Shown here: in pieces, positions 1-9,927 of the stretch | Layout: every line of letters starts with the position of its first letter | Numbering within the stretch: position 1 is the first letter of the stretch | From: Luteimonas huabeiensis HB2 | GTDB lineage: Bacteria; Pseudomonadota; Gammaproteobacteria; Xanthomonadales; Xanthomonadaceae | Length of the DNA: 64,000 bases | Assembly: GCF_000559025.1 (NCBI RefSeq) | Contig: NZ_JAAN01000010.1 | Location: 62,001 to 126,000, forward strand | Direction: 5' to 3' | Program-made: the position numbers and the translations under genes | The notes under the pieces: generated by a model | The model's database searches: none | The model's input: only the letters and a program-made list of their open reading frames with translations | What the model was told of the DNA's origin: nothing

Positions 1-479
1 CCGCGGGTGTAGTCGGGGCCGAGGTTGGGCGGCATGCGCATGCCGACCAGCAGCACCTTGGCGCCGACGAACTGCGAGGCGCCGATCATCCGCGCCAGGT
101 TGCGGCGCATCTCGCGCAGCGGCAGGCCGCGCAGGCCGTCGTTGGCGCCCAGCGCGATCACCACCACGCCGGGGCGGTTGCGCAGCACTTCCTCGACGAT
201 GCGCGCCGAGCCGCCGGCGGTGGTCTCGCCGCTGATGCTCGCGTTCACCACCCGCCATTCCGGATGCTCCGCGCGCAGGTCCTCGGCCAGCAGGCTCACC
301 CAGCCATCCGCGGCGGCCATGCCGTAGCCGGCCGAGAGCGAATCGCCCATCACCAGGATCGTCCGGGTGGGCGGCGGGACCTGCGCCGCGGGCTGCGCCC
401 AGGCCGCCAGCGACAGCAGCAGGCCGAGGCAGCCGGCGAGCCAGGCGAGGGCGGGGTGCGGACGGGGCGGGACGGGCAT
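1..479 (-). CDS. tesA: TesA-like SGNH/GDSL esterase (arylesterase / lysophospholipase L1), 3' part outside window
   Basis: Periplasmic acyl-ester hydrolase of the TesA/lysophospholipase L1 family. Only the first ~159 residues are in the window. Residues 1-29 look like a signal peptide (basic start, LAGCLGLLLSLAAWA, cleavage before QP). SGNH block I is ILVMGDSLSAGYG with the nucleophile Ser47, block II Gly is in SGETTAGG (~83), and block III is GAND (Asn113). The catalytic Asp/His block would lie beyond the left edge. The start at 479 is chosen because it gives an intact signal peptide. The gene is divergent from an ABC ATPase/permease pair, the same arrangement as tesA with ybbA-ybbP in enterobacteria, which supports the call. 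Confidence 0.85.
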   Translation of the reverse strand, partial: MPVPPRPHPALAWLAGCLGLLLSLAAWAQPAAQVPPPTRTILVMGDSLSAGYGMAAADGWVSLLAEDLRAEHPEWRVVNASISGETTAGGSARIVEEVLRNRPGVVVIALGANDGLRGLPLREMRRNLARMIGASQFVGAKVLLVGMRMPPNLGPDYTR

Positions 480-713
480 GCGGCGATCTCGGCGGCGGAG
501 GTCGGGACAGCTTAGAACGTGCCGCGCGCGGCCGGCGTGCGCGTCGCGCCGCGCGGGCGGCCGCGGTTCGGCGTCGCGGCCCGCAACCGCGCCTGGAGGC
601 GGGCCGCAGCATCCCGCGGCGGGTTCGCGCGGCGTCCGGCCGCCGCCCGTACACTGCGGGTCTCCCCCCGTCCCACGCCGGGCCGGCCCAGGCCGCCCGC
701 AACAGGTGCCCGC

Positions 714-1441
<728 letters not shown>

Positions 1442-1445
<4 letters not shown>

Positions 1446-3940
1446 GGACCGCCAAGCTCGCCTGGACCCAGTTCGTGCGCGACCTCGCCGCCGGCGAGGT
1501 GCGGATCATGCTGGCCGCGCTGGTGCTGGCGGTGCTGGCGGTGACCGCGGTCGGCTTCGTCACCGACCGCGCAGAGCGCGCGCTGGCGCAGCAGGCCAAC
1601 CGCCTGCTCGGCGGCGACGCGGTGCTGCGCTCGGACGCGCCGATCGGCGATGCGGTGCGCGAGGCCGCGCGCGCGGCCGGCCTGCAGACGACCGAGACCG
1701 TCGAGCTGGACAGCATGATCCGCGCCGGCGACGACCTGCGCCTGGGCGACCTCAGCGCGATCGCCGAGGGCTACCCGCTGCGCGGCGCGTTCCGCATCGC
1801 CGAGCGCAGCGGCGGCGCCGACCGCGAGGCCGAGGGGATCCCCGCGCCCGGCACCGTGTGGATGAGCCGCGCCGGTGCCGATACCCTGGACGCGGCGGTC
1901 GGCGACGAGATCGCGCTGGGCGAGGCGCGCTTCCGCCTGGCCGCGCTGGTGACCCAGGAGCCGGACGCCTCCATCGACTACTTCAACGTCGCGCCGAAGG
2001 TGTTCCTCAACCTCGCCGACCTGCCGGCCACCGGCCTGGTGCAGGAAGGCAGCCGCATCCGCTACCGGCTGGTGGTGGCCGGCGCGTCCGGCGCGGTGGA
2101 AGGCTTCGTCGCCGGCCTGCGCGACCAGCTCACCCGCGGCCAGCGCCTGGAGACCATCCAGGACGCGCGCCCGGAGGTCCGCTCCGGCCTCGACCGCGCC
2201 GGACGCTTCCTGGGCCTGGCGGCGCTGGTGTCGGTGGTGCTGGCCGCGGTGGCGGTGGCGATGGCCGCGCGCCGGCACAGCGAGCGGCATCTTTCCGGCG
2301 CGGCGGTGATGCGCTGCCTGGGCGCCAGCCAGCGCACGCTGGTCGGCATCCACGTCGGCGAGCTGGCGCTGCTGGGTGTGCTGGCCGGCGCGATCGGCGT
2401 GGCGCTGGCGTTCGCCCTGCAGTGGGCGGTCGGCGGCTGGCTGGCGCGCGAACTGGAACTGGAACTGCCGGGCGCCGGCTGGCTGCCGGCCGTGCAGGGC
2501 CTGGGCGTGGGCCTGGTGGTGTTGATGGCCTTCGGCGCGCCGCCGGTGCTGGCGCTGCGCCGGGTGCCGGCGCTGCGGGTGATCCGCCGCGACCTGGCGC
2601 CGGTGGAGCCGACCGCGCTGGCGGTGGCGCTGGCCGGCTTCGCCGGGCTGGGCGCGCTGCTGTGGTGGAAGGCCGGCGCGCCGGAGCTGGCCGCGGCCAT
2701 GCTCGGCGGCATCCTCGCCACCCTGGCGGTGCTGGCGCTGATCGCCTGGGCGCTGATCGCGGCCGTGCGCCGGCTGCGCGGGCGCCTGCGCGGCGGTCTG
2801 CGCTACGGGCTGGCCAACGTCAGCCGCCGCGCCGGCAGCAGCATCGCCCAGGTCTCGGCGCTGGGCCTGGGCCTGATGGCGCTGCTGCTGCTGACCTTCG
2901 TGCGCACCGACCTGCTCGACCGCTGGCAGCTGCAGTTGGCCGAGAACGCGCCCAACCGCTTCATCATCAACGTGCAGCCGCGGCAGCTGGAGCCGGTGCG
3001 CGCGTTCATGGCCGAGCGCGGGCTGGAAGCGCCGCAGCTGTTCCCGATGGTCCGCGCGCGCCTGGCCGCGCGCAACGGCGAGGCGGTCACCGCCGAGACC
3101 TACGCCGGCCAGGATCCGCAGACCCGCCGCCGCGCCGAGCGCGAGTTCAACCTGTCGATGGCCGACGCCCTGCGCGACGACAACCGCGTCGTCGCCGGGC
3201 GCTTCTGGAGCGGCCGCCCGGCCGCGCCGGAGTTCTCGGTGGAGGCAGGCTTCGCCGAGCAGCTGGGCTGGAAGCTCGGCGACCGCATCGCCTTCGACAT
3301 CGCCGGGCAGCGCCTGGAAGCGCCGATCACCAGCCTGCGCAGCGTGGACTGGGAGAGCTTCCGCCCGAACTTCTTCGTGCTGGCCTCGCCGGGCGCGCTC
3401 GACGGCTACCCGGCCAGCTACATCACCGCGGTCTCGGTGCCGCCGGAGGACGCGCGCTTCACCGCCGAGCTGGTGGGCGCGTTCCCCAACCTCTCGGTGA
3501 TCGACGTCGACGCGGTGCTGCAGCAGGTGCGCACCACCGCCGACCAGGTCTCGGTGGTGGTGCAGGCGGTGTTCTGGTTCTCGCTGGCCGCCGGCGTGCT
3601 GGTGCTGCTGGCCGCGGTCAGCGCCAGCCAGGACGAGCGCCTGCTGGAAGGCGGTGTGATGCGCGTGCTCGGCGGCAGCCGCCGGCAGCTGCGGCTGGCG
3701 CAGGCCTCGGAGTTCGCCGCGATCGGCCTGCTGGCCGGGCTGGTCGCCGCGATCGCCGCCTCGCTGCTGTCGGGCGTGGTCGCCACCCAGGTGTTCGACC
3801 TGCCGTGGCGGCCAAACTGGGCGATGGCGGCGGTCGGCGGCGCGCTCGGCATGGCGGTGACGCTGGTCGCCGGCCTGGTCGCCACGCGCCGGGTGGTGGA
3901 CGCGCCGCCGGCGCTGACCTTGCGGGAGCTGCAGGGATGA
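1442..3940 (+). CDS. ybbP: FtsX-like ABC permease, YbbP type
   Basis: Inner-membrane permease partner of the preceding ATPase, 832 aa, typical of the large YbbP/DUF214 permeases with about ten membrane spans. An N-terminal span (MLAALVLAVLAVTAVGFV) is followed by a large periplasmic region and a first FtsX domain (around 255-390, ALVSVVLAAVAVAMAARR ... MRCLGAS). A central membrane block follows, then a second periplasmic domain and a C-terminal FtsX domain (around 700-825, VFWFSLAAGVLVLLAAV ... MRVLGGSRRQL). The two FtsX copies carry the same VMRxLGxS coupling-helix motif. It overlaps the ATPase gene by 4 nt. Confidence 0.88.
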
Positions 3941-4183
3941 TGGTCCTGCCGCTGCGCCGATGCGGGATCGACGCACCGCCGGTGCGGTAGCGCTGTCGGC
4001 CGTGGCGACACGGTTCGCTGGGTGGAATCGCTGCTCGCGGCTGCGCGCTGCGTTACCGGGGCGGGATCGGGGCAGCCCGTCGATGCGCCCGGACGGCGTA
4101 GGTGGGCTGCGGTCTCGCAGGTACGCTCGGACGCGACGATCTTCGGCCTTTGGAGTCGGGACGGGGGCGCGTGGATTGGAGGA
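3941..4183. other. intergenic region, no recognised feature
   Basis: About 240 bases between the permease stop and the end of the small minus-strand gene. Both flanking genes end here (convergent). I see no strong hairpin with a U-tract and no credible reading frame; the open frames here are low-complexity Arg/Gly-rich shadows. Confidence 0.5.
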
Positions 4184-4444
4184 TCAGCGAGCGGCGTCGC
4201 GTTCCTCCGCCTCGAAGCGCCGCGCGTAGGCACGCTCCTCGCTGACCCGCGCGACCTCGTCGTCCGGAAGCTCGGGCGCGCCGTATACCGCGTAGGCGAT
4301 GCGGTTTTGCACCCGGCCGATGCGGCGCAGGCGGTAGCGGCCGGTGACCGTGCCGGTGTCGGGTGGGTAGTGGATCGGCGGGGTGTCGCCGTCCAGATCG
4401 AGTTCGCTGTTGTCGACCGGGCCGCCGACGAAAAGTGCGCGCAT
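4184..4444 (-). CDS. small conserved hypothetical protein
   Basis: 86 aa soluble protein with no catalytic motif that I recognise. It begins MRALFVGGPVDNSELDLDGD, has a Pro/Tyr-rich middle (HYPPDTG, GRYRLRRIGR, IAYAVYGAPEL) and ends in a charged helix (SEERAYARRFEAEERDA). This composition is protein-like and unlike the Arg/Ala shadow frames nearby. I believe similar short proteins occur in Xanthomonas relatives, but cannot verify it here. The ATG at 4444 is preferred over an upstream in-frame ATG at 4513, because the extra residues are unremarkable and would run towards the rsmC promoter region. Confidence 0.6.
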   Translation of the reverse strand: MRALFVGGPVDNSELDLDGDTPPIHYPPDTGTVTGRYRLRRIGRVQNRIAYAVYGAPELPDDEVARVSEERAYARRFEAEERDAAR

Positions 4445-4587
4445 GCGGGCGTCTCCGTGGGGGAACGGCGACAGGGTGGCTGTGCGCGCGTTCGCGGCCG
4501 ATGAAATCCGCATGCATGGCGCGTTGGCGCGGCGCGCTTCGCGACGCTTTCGTAGAATGCGCGATCCTCGATCCGCACCCCGTCGCC

Positions 4588-5613
4588 GTGTCCGATCCCG
4601 CTCTCGATGCCCTGATGCTGCCGTTCGCCGAAGGGCGCATCGCGCGCGTGGCGGGCGCGCTGTTCCTCGGCGCGCGCGCCGGCGCGGCGCTGCACGCGTC
4701 GCAATGGCCGGGGCTGGCCTGCGTGCAGGCGTTCCGGCCGCAGGCGCAGGCGCTGGAGCGCGCGGGCTTCGAGGTGCGCGCGGAGGCGGAGCCCGGGCGC
4801 GGCCGGCCGCTGGTGCTGGTGCTGCCGCCGCGTCAGCGGGAGGCGGCGCGCGCGCTGTACGCGCAGGCGCGCGCGCTGGCCGGTGCCGGCGCCACGGTGG
4901 TGGCGAGCGTGGCCAACGACGAGGGCGCGAAGTCCGGCAAGGCCGACTTCGTTCGCCTGTTCGGCCCGGCGGCGTCGCTGTCCAAGCACAAGTGCCGGGT
5001 GTTCTGGGCGCGCGCCGACGGTGCGGGCGACGATGCGCTGGCCGCGCAGTGGCGCGAGGCCGAAGCGCCGCGCGAAGTGGCGCCGGGCTGGTGGAGCCGG
5101 CCCGGCGTGTTCGCGTGGGACCGCATCGACCCCGCCAGCGCGCTGCTGATCGCGCACCTGCCCGCGACGCTCGCCGGCGAGGGCGCCGACCTCGGGGCCG
5201 GCAACGGCGTGCTCGCTGCGGCCGTGCTCGAACGCTGCGCCGGTGTGCGCGGCCTGGATCTGTACGAGGCGGACGCGCGCGCGCTGGCGCTGGCCGAGCG
5301 CAACCTCGCGCCGCACGCCGCGCGGGTGCGGCTGGGCTTCCGCTGGCACGATGTCGCCGCCGGGGTGCCGGGGCGCTACGACTTCGTGGTCGCCAACCCG
5401 CCGTTCCACGCCCAGGGCCGTGCGCCGCGGCCGGAGCTGGGGCAGGCCTTCGTCCGTGCCGCCGCCGTCGCGCTGCGCCCGGGCGGCGAGCTGTGGTTGG
5501 TCGCCAACCGCCAGCTGCCCTACGAGCAGGCCCTGGCCGACGGCTTCGCCGAGGTGCGCACCGTGGTCCAGCGCGACGGCTTCAAGGTCGTCGCGGCGAG
5601 GCGCGCGCGATGA
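4588..5613 (+). CDS. rsmC: 16S rRNA (guanine1207-N2)-methyltransferase RsmC-like
   Basis: Ribosome-modifying SAM methyltransferase, 341 aa from a GTG start, almost exactly the length of E. coli RsmC. The N-terminal half is the degenerate methyltransferase-like domain. The C-terminal half carries the Rossmann motif ADLGAGNGVLAAA (motif I, ~205-217), an acidic LYEADARAL and the catalytic VVANPPFHAQGR (NPPF, ~268-271), the hallmark of N2-guanine methyltransferases. GTG 4588 gives the start VSDPALDALMLPF. A TAGAAT -10-like hexamer at 4553-4558 lies just upstream, which argues against the in-frame starts further 5'. Its stop overlaps rsuA (ATGA), giving an rRNA-modification operon. Confidence 0.85.
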   Translation: MSDPALDALMLPFAEGRIARVAGALFLGARAGAALHASQWPGLACVQAFRPQAQALERAGFEVRAEAEPGRGRPLVLVLPPRQREAARALYAQARALAGAGATVVASVANDEGAKSGKADFVRLFGPAASLSKHKCRVFWARADGAGDDALAAQWREAEAPREVAPGWWSRPGVFAWDRIDPASALLIAHLPATLAGEGADLGAGNGVLAAAVLERCAGVRGLDLYEADARALALAERNLAPHAARVRLGFRWHDVAAGVPGRYDFVVANPPFHAQGRAPRPELGQAFVRAAAVALRPGGELWLVANRQLPYEQALADGFAEVRTVVQRDGFKVVAARRAR

Positions 5614-6320
5614 AGCTGGTGCGCCTGCTCGCCAACCTCGGCTACGGCAGCCGCAAGCAGGCGGTCGCGCTGTGCCGGCAGGGCCGGGTGACCGACGCCG
5701 CGGGCGAGGTGCTCTATGCCGACGACAAGGTCGATCCGGCCGAGGTGCGCGTGGACGGCGAGCCGCTGGATCCGCCGCAGGGCCTGGTGCTGATGCTGCA
5801 CAAGCCGGTCGGCCATACCTGCTCGACGAAGGATCCGGGCCGGGTGGTCTACGATCTGTTGCCGCCGCGCTTCCGCCTGCGCAACCCCGCGATCTCGCCG
5901 GTGGGCCGCCTCGACCGCGACACCTCGGGCCTGCTGCTGATGACCGACGACGGCGCGCTGCTGCATCGGATCGTGTCGCCGAAGTCGGCGATCCCCAAGG
6001 TCTACGAGGCCGGGCTGGCGCAGGACCTGCGCGGCGACGAGGCCGCGCTGTTCGCCAGCGGCACGTTGCTGCTGGAATCCGAGGACACGCCGCTGTTGCC
6101 GGCCGAGATGGAAACGCTCGGACCGCGCCGCGCGCGGCTGACCCTCCACGAGGGCCGCTACCACCAGGTGCGGCGAATGTTCGCCGCCACCGGCAACCGC
6201 GTGGTCTCGCTGCATCGCAGCCGGATCGGCGGGCTGGCCCTGGGCGATCTGCCGGAAGGGCGCTGGCGCGCGCTGGCGCCGGCGGAACTGGATTCGCTGT
6301 TCGGGGCCGCGTCGCGATGA
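5610..6320 (+). CDS. rsuA: 16S rRNA pseudouridine(516) synthase
   Basis: Pseudouridine synthase of the RsuA/RluB/E/F family, 236 aa. The N-terminal S4-like RNA-binding domain covers ~1-60 (MKLVRLLANLGYGSRKQAVALCRQG). The catalytic domain contains VGRLDRDTSGLLLMTDDG, whose Asp in RLDRDTSGL is the catalytic residue, and the family motif HEGRYHQVRRMFAATGN near the end. Length and the GYGSRKQA start match RsuA. It is coupled by 4-nt overlaps to rsmC upstream and the HAD gene downstream, and RsmC and RsuA both modify 16S rRNA. Confidence 0.9.
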   Translation: MKLVRLLANLGYGSRKQAVALCRQGRVTDAAGEVLYADDKVDPAEVRVDGEPLDPPQGLVLMLHKPVGHTCSTKDPGRVVYDLLPPRFRLRNPAISPVGRLDRDTSGLLLMTDDGALLHRIVSPKSAIPKVYEAGLAQDLRGDEAALFASGTLLLESEDTPLLPAEMETLGPRRARLTLHEGRYHQVRRMFAATGNRVVSLHRSRIGGLALGDLPEGRWRALAPAELDSLFGAASR

Positions 6321-7000
6321 GCGCGGTCGCTCCGTTGCCGCACGCGCCGGAGGCGGTGATCTTCGACATGGACGGGCTGATGCTCGACAGCGAGCGCGCC
6401 ATCCTCGACTGCCTGCGCCGCGCCGCCGCGGAGCAGGGCGTCGACATCGAGCCCGACTGGTGGCTGCGGACGATCGGCCACACCGACGACGTGTGCCGCG
6501 AGCTGCTCGGTGCGCGCATCGGCGCGGAGGCGGCCGCCGCGCTGCTGGAGCGCGGGCACGCGCTGTACGTCGCCGTGGCCGAGGCGGGCGTGCCGCACCG
6601 GCCCGGCATCGTCGAACTGCTGGAACTGCTGGCCGCGCACGAGGTGCCGCGCGCGGTGGCCACCTCCACCCGGCGGCCGCTGGCGCTGCGCAAGCTCGCC
6701 GCGGCCGACCTGCTGTGGCGGTTCGACGCGGTATGCACCAGCAGCGACGTTGCGCGGCCCAAGCCCGCGCCCGACGTCTACCTGTTGGCCGCGCAGCGCC
6801 TGGGCGTGGCGCCGTCGTGCTGCCTGGTGCTGGAGGATTCGCCCACCGGCGTGCGCGCGGCGCTGGCCGCCGGCATGACCCCGGTGCAGGTGCCGGACCT
6901 GCTCGCGCCCGACGACACGGTGCGCGCCCTGGGCCACCGCATCGTCGATTCGCTGGCCGATGCGCAGGCGCTGCTGGCGCCCTGGCTGCGCGCGCGCTGA
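6317..7000 (+). CDS. HAD-superfamily phosphatase, beta-phosphoglucomutase-like subgroup
   Basis: 227 aa cytosolic phosphohydrolase or phosphomutase. HAD motif I is FDMDGLMLDS (nucleophile and acid/base Asp around 18-20), motif II is the Ser/Thr in VATSTRR, motif III Lys is in ARPKPAPDVY and motif IV is VLEDSPTG. A helical cap domain sits between motifs I and II, as in PGMB, YqaB and CbbY proteins. Substrate cannot be read from the sequence. The start ATG overlaps the rsuA stop by 4 nt, so it is the last gene of the rsmC-rsuA operon. Confidence 0.85.
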   Translation: MSAVAPLPHAPEAVIFDMDGLMLDSERAILDCLRRAAAEQGVDIEPDWWLRTIGHTDDVCRELLGARIGAEAAAALLERGHALYVAVAEAGVPHRPGIVELLELLAAHEVPRAVATSTRRPLALRKLAAADLLWRFDAVCTSSDVARPKPAPDVYLLAAQRLGVAPSCCLVLEDSPTGVRAALAAGMTPVQVPDLLAPDDTVRALGHRIVDSLADAQALLAPWLRAR

Positions 7001-7001
7001 A

Positions 7002-7023
7002 GCCGTCCGCGGCTGCGGACGGC
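7002..7023. terminator. stem-loop between convergent genes
   Basis: Perfect 9-bp stem GCCGTCCGC/GCGGACGGC with a GGCT loop, placed between the stop of the HAD gene (7000) and the stop of the convergent SDR gene (7035). There is no U-tract in either direction, so it is a plausible bidirectional terminator or mRNA-end hairpin, not a canonical intrinsic terminator. Confidence 0.5.
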
Positions 7024-7034
7024 GCGGCCGCGCC

Positions 7035-7838
7035 TCAGGCGTACTGCATCTTCCGCGTCATGCCGCCGTCGACCACGAACTCCTGGCCGGTGACGAAGCC
7101 CGACAGCGCCGGCGCCAGCAGGTGGACGGCCAGCGATGCGATGTCCTGCGGCGTGCCGACGCGGCCGGCCGGATGCTGCGCGTGGTCGCTGCGCGACAGC
7201 CGCGGCCGGCGCCGGCGCGCCGGCGCGCGCCAGGCGTCGGTGGCGATCCAGCCGGGGCTGATGCAGTTGACGCGCACCGCGGGGCCGGCGCTCAGCGCCA
7301 GCGCGTGGGTGAAGGCGACCAGCCCGCCCTTGGCCGCGGCGTAGGCCTCGCTGTGCGGCTCGGACTGGTGTGCGCGGGTGGAGGCGATGTTGACCACGGC
7401 GCCGCCGCCTTCGCTCCGGGACAGCGCGGGCAGCGCGTGCTTGCTGCACAGGAAGGCGCCGTGCAGGCTCGACAGGCGGCGGTTCCACGCCGCCCAGTCG
7501 AGCGCCGGCAGCGGCGGCGCGTGCGGGTCGGCGATGCCGGCGTTGTTGACCAGTCCATCGATGCGGCCGAAGCGGGCCAGCGCGGCCTCGACGAAGGCGG
7601 CCACGCTGCGCTCGCGGGTCGCGTCCAGGCGCCGGAACAGCGCGTCGTCGGGCCGCTGCCATTCCGCCAGGCAGGCGCGGCCGGCGGTGGCGTCGAGGTC
7701 GCCGATGGCCACGCGGCCGCCGGCGCCGAGCACCGCCTGCGCGATGCCGCGGCCGATGCCCTGCGCGCCGCCGGTGATCAGCACCACGCGGCCGTCGAGC
7801 GGCCGCGCGGGCCAGGGGAGGATGTCGGGTACGAGCAT
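7035..7838 (-). CDS. short-chain dehydrogenase/reductase (SDR)
   Basis: NAD(P)-dependent oxidoreductase, 267 aa classical SDR. The cofactor-binding TGGAQGIG is at ~22-29, the structural LVNNAGIAD near 95 and VNIASTRAHQ carries the catalytic Ser. YAAAKGG is the YxxxK catalytic pair, SPGWIATDAW follows, and the C-terminus is GQEFVVDGGMTRKMQY. GDLD after beta-2 suggests a preference for NAD(H), an inference from SDR rules. It stands alone and convergent to the rsuA operon, so the substrate is unknown. Confidence 0.88.
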   Translation of the reverse strand: MLVPDILPWPARPLDGRVVLITGGAQGIGRGIAQAVLGAGGRVAIGDLDATAGRACLAEWQRPDDALFRRLDATRERSVAAFVEAALARFGRIDGLVNNAGIADPHAPPLPALDWAAWNRRLSSLHGAFLCSKHALPALSRSEGGGAVVNIASTRAHQSEPHSEAYAAAKGGLVAFTHALALSAGPAVRVNCISPGWIATDAWRAPARRRRPRLSRSDHAQHPAGRVGTPQDIASLAVHLLAPALSGFVTGQEFVVDGGMTRKMQYA

Positions 7839-7959
7839 GGCGGTTCGCGTGCGGGATCGGGCCGGTCAGTCTGCGGCCGCGACCGGCAAGGGCGCGTTAC
7901 GCGCAGAATGCGCGCGCATGGCGCTCGGGTGGATGGGGAAAGCGCGGGGCGGCGCGCGC

Positions 7960-8265
7960 CTACTCGGTGGCGTGCGGCTCGGCGGCGTGTTCCAGCATGT
8001 CCGTCAGCATGTCGCGGATGTGCGCGTCGGCGGTGGCGTAGAGCACCTGGCGCTGGCGGCGCTCGCCGCGCACCAGCCGCGCGCCGCGCAGCAGGCGCAG
8101 GTGGTGGCTCACCAGCGGTTGCGAGGCGCCGATCCGGCGCGCGATGTCGCCGACCGCGATCGGGCCGTCCAGGCAGGCGAGCAGCACGCGCAGCCGGGTC
8201 GGGTCGCCGAGCAGGCGATAGGTGGCGGCGATGGTCTCGACGCGGGCGTCGTCGGCGGACGTCAT
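7960..8265 (-). CDS. ArsR/SmtB-family metalloregulator, zinc alpha-5-type
   Basis: 101 aa winged-helix repressor. The recognition region is AVGDIARRIGASQPLVSHHLRLLRGARLV. The C-terminal helix carries D80-x-H82-x10-H93-x2-E96, which is exactly the spacing and identity of the alpha-5 zinc ligands of SmtB (Asp, His, His, Glu). There is no ELCVCDL-type cysteine site in alpha-3, so arsenic or cadmium/lead sensing of the ArsR/CadC kind is unlikely. The start ATG overlaps the stop of the upstream cation-efflux gene by 4 nt, so both come from the promoter at 9259-9287. It probably represses its own operon until zinc, or perhaps cobalt, binds. Confidence 0.88.
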   Translation of the reverse strand: MTSADDARVETIAATYRLLGDPTRLRVLLACLDGPIAVGDIARRIGASQPLVSHHLRLLRGARLVRGERRQRQVLYATADAHIRDMLTDMLEHAAEPHATE

Positions 8266-9230
8266 GCGCGGCCGCCGTGGTCGCCGTGCGCCGCCGGCTC
8301 CAGCGCGCAGGCCGGTGCGGGCGCGTGCATCACCTCGACCGTGGTGTGGCCGATGCCGAAGCGTTCGGCCAGCGCATGCTTCACCGCGGCCACCGTCGCG
8401 CCGGGGTCGGCGCCTTCGGCCACGCCCAGTTCCAGCGTCGCCAGCGTGCGCCCGGAGGTGATCGACCACACGTGCACGTGCGCCACGCCGGCCACGCCCG
8501 GCACCTGATCCAGCAGGTGGCGGCGCAGCGCGTCGAGGTCGAGGTCGGGCGGCGCGCCCTCCATCAGGATGTGGAAGGCGCTGCGCAGCAGGGACCAGGC
8601 GCTGCGCAGGATCAGCAGGCACACCAGCGCGGAGAGGATCGGGTCGATCGCCATCCAGCCGGTGAAGTGGATGACGATGGCCGCCGCGATCGCCGCCACC
8701 GAGCCGAGCAGGTCGCCCAGCACGTGCAGCATCGCGCCGCGGATGTTGACGTGGTCGCGGTCGCCGCGATGCAGGATCCAGAACACCGCCAGGTTGACCA
8801 GCAGGCCGACGGTGGCCACCGCCAGCATCGGCCCGGCCAGCACCTCGCCGGGCGCGCGCAGGCGCTGGAACGCTTCCCAGAAGATCCAGGCCACCAGCGC
8901 GAACAGGGTCAGCGCGTTGATCAGGCCGGCCAGCACTTCCAGGCGCATGTAGCCGAAGGTGCGGCGGGCGTCGGAGGCGCGGCGGCCGATGCGGAAGCCG
9001 GCCCAGGCCAGCGCCAGCGCGGCGGCGTCGGTGAGCATGTGGCCGGCGTCGGCGATCAGCGCCAGCGAGCCGGAGAGCAGGCCGCCGATGACCTCGACCA
9101 CCATGAAGCCGGCGGTTAGCACCAGCGCGGTCAGGACGACCTTTTCGTTGCGCGCCGACACCGCGGGCGCGTGGTCGTGGTGGTGGCCGGCGTGACGGTG
9201 GTCGTGATCGTGGTCGGCGTGCGCGGTCAT
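8262..9230 (-). CDS. czcD: cation diffusion facilitator, Zn/Co/Cd efflux (CzcD-like)
   Basis: Inner-membrane metal/proton antiporter, 322 aa. The N-terminus is His/Asp-rich (HADHDHDHRHAGHHHDH), a likely metal-collecting tail. Six membrane spans follow, with the transport-site motifs HMLTDAAALALAW in TM2 (HxxxD) and a matching segment in TM5, then a cytoplasmic C-terminal domain of ferredoxin-like fold (VAHVHVWSITSGRTLATLEL). It is the first gene of an operon with an SmtB-type repressor that overlaps it by 4 nt. The promoter-operator lies at 9259-9287. Zinc is the most likely substrate given the repressor's ligand set. Confidence 0.92.
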   Translation of the reverse strand: MTAHADHDHDHRHAGHHHDHAPAVSARNEKVVLTALVLTAGFMVVEVIGGLLSGSLALIADAGHMLTDAAALALAWAGFRIGRRASDARRTFGYMRLEVLAGLINALTLFALVAWIFWEAFQRLRAPGEVLAGPMLAVATVGLLVNLAVFWILHRGDRDHVNIRGAMLHVLGDLLGSVAAIAAAIVIHFTGWMAIDPILSALVCLLILRSAWSLLRSAFHILMEGAPPDLDLDALRRHLLDQVPGVAGVAHVHVWSITSGRTLATLELGVAEGADPGATVAAVKHALAERFGIGHTTVEVMHAPAPACALEPAAHGDHGGRA

Positions 9231-9258
9231 GGCGGCGGGCGCGGGGGCGATAGGCGTA

Positions 9259-9287
9259 ATCCTATCTACATATGTTTATGTATTCAA
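9259..9287 (-). promoter_or_regulatory. czcD promoter with embedded SmtB-type operator
   Basis: On the minus strand TTGAAT (9287-9282) and TAGGAT (9264-9259) are separated by exactly 17 bp. The spacer is AT-rich in a GC-rich genome and is centred on ACATATGT (9268-9275) within TAAACATATGTAGA. This resembles the SmtB/CzrA half-site arrangement TGAACA-TGTTCA. A repressor bound here would cover the -35/-10 spacer. Predicted transcription start is about 20 nt before the czcD ATG. Confidence 0.7.
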
Positions 9288-9327
9288 TTGGCGCGGGCCG
9301 ACGCGGCCGCGTCCCGGGGCCGCCGCG

Positions 9328-9927
9328 CTATGCGGGCGCGTCGTCCTCGAACAGCCGGCGCCAGCCGGCGTGGCCCAGGCGGTCGAGCGTGCGCAGGTTG
9401 CGCTCGACGATGATGTCGGGATCGGGGTAGGCGGCCACCGCGCGCGCCACGCTCTCCTCGCGCAGCAGGTGCAGCATCGGCAACGGTGAGCGGTTGGTGC
9501 AGTTGCCGATGTCGTCGTCGGCGCTGCCGGCGAAGCGGTAGTCGGGGTGGAAGCTCGCCACCTGCAGCACGCCGGACAGGTCCATGCGCTCGATCAGCGC
9601 ATCGGCCTCGTCGAGGAAGTCGTTGTAGTCGAGGAAGTCGCCCAGCACGTGCGGATGGATCAGCAGCGTCGTATCGACCGTCTCGGCCGGCGTGTCGCGC
9701 AGCAGGGCGAGTTCCTCCGCCAGCGCGTCGAGCAGGGCCGCCGGCGTGCGCGCTTCGGTCGTCGCGAAGCGCACCTGGCCCTTGACCGTCACCGCCTTGG
9801 CGAACGGGCACAGGTTGAGTCCGATCACCGCGCGCTCCAGCCAGCGGCGGGTGGCGGCGACCGGGTCCGAACCCCCGGCCGCCGCCGGACCGTGCGTCGC
9901 GACGCTCCGGTCAGTTGCGCGGCTCAT
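9328..9927 (-). CDS. DUF1415 family protein
   Basis: 199 aa cytosolic protein of unknown function that I recognise as DUF1415. It has [79 protein letters not shown] and a C-terminal IVERNLRTL. The conserved NLCPFA Cys and the HPDY and NCTNRSP motifs suggest a small-molecule or metal-binding pocket, but no reaction is established that I know of. The start MSRATDR at 9927 is chosen over the longer frame, which reads into the aquaporin gene. It overlaps the end of the half-aquaporin gene by 17 nt. Confidence 0.8.
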   Translation of the reverse strand: MSRATDRSVATHGPAAAGGSDPVAATRRWLERAVIGLNLCPFAKAVTVKGQVRFATTEARTPAALLDALAEELALLRDTPAETVDTTLLIHPHVLGDFLDYNDFLDEADALIERMDLSGVLQVASFHPDYRFAGSADDDIGNCTNRSPLPMLHLLREESVARAVAAYPDPDIIVERNLRTLDRLGHAGWRRLFEDDAPA

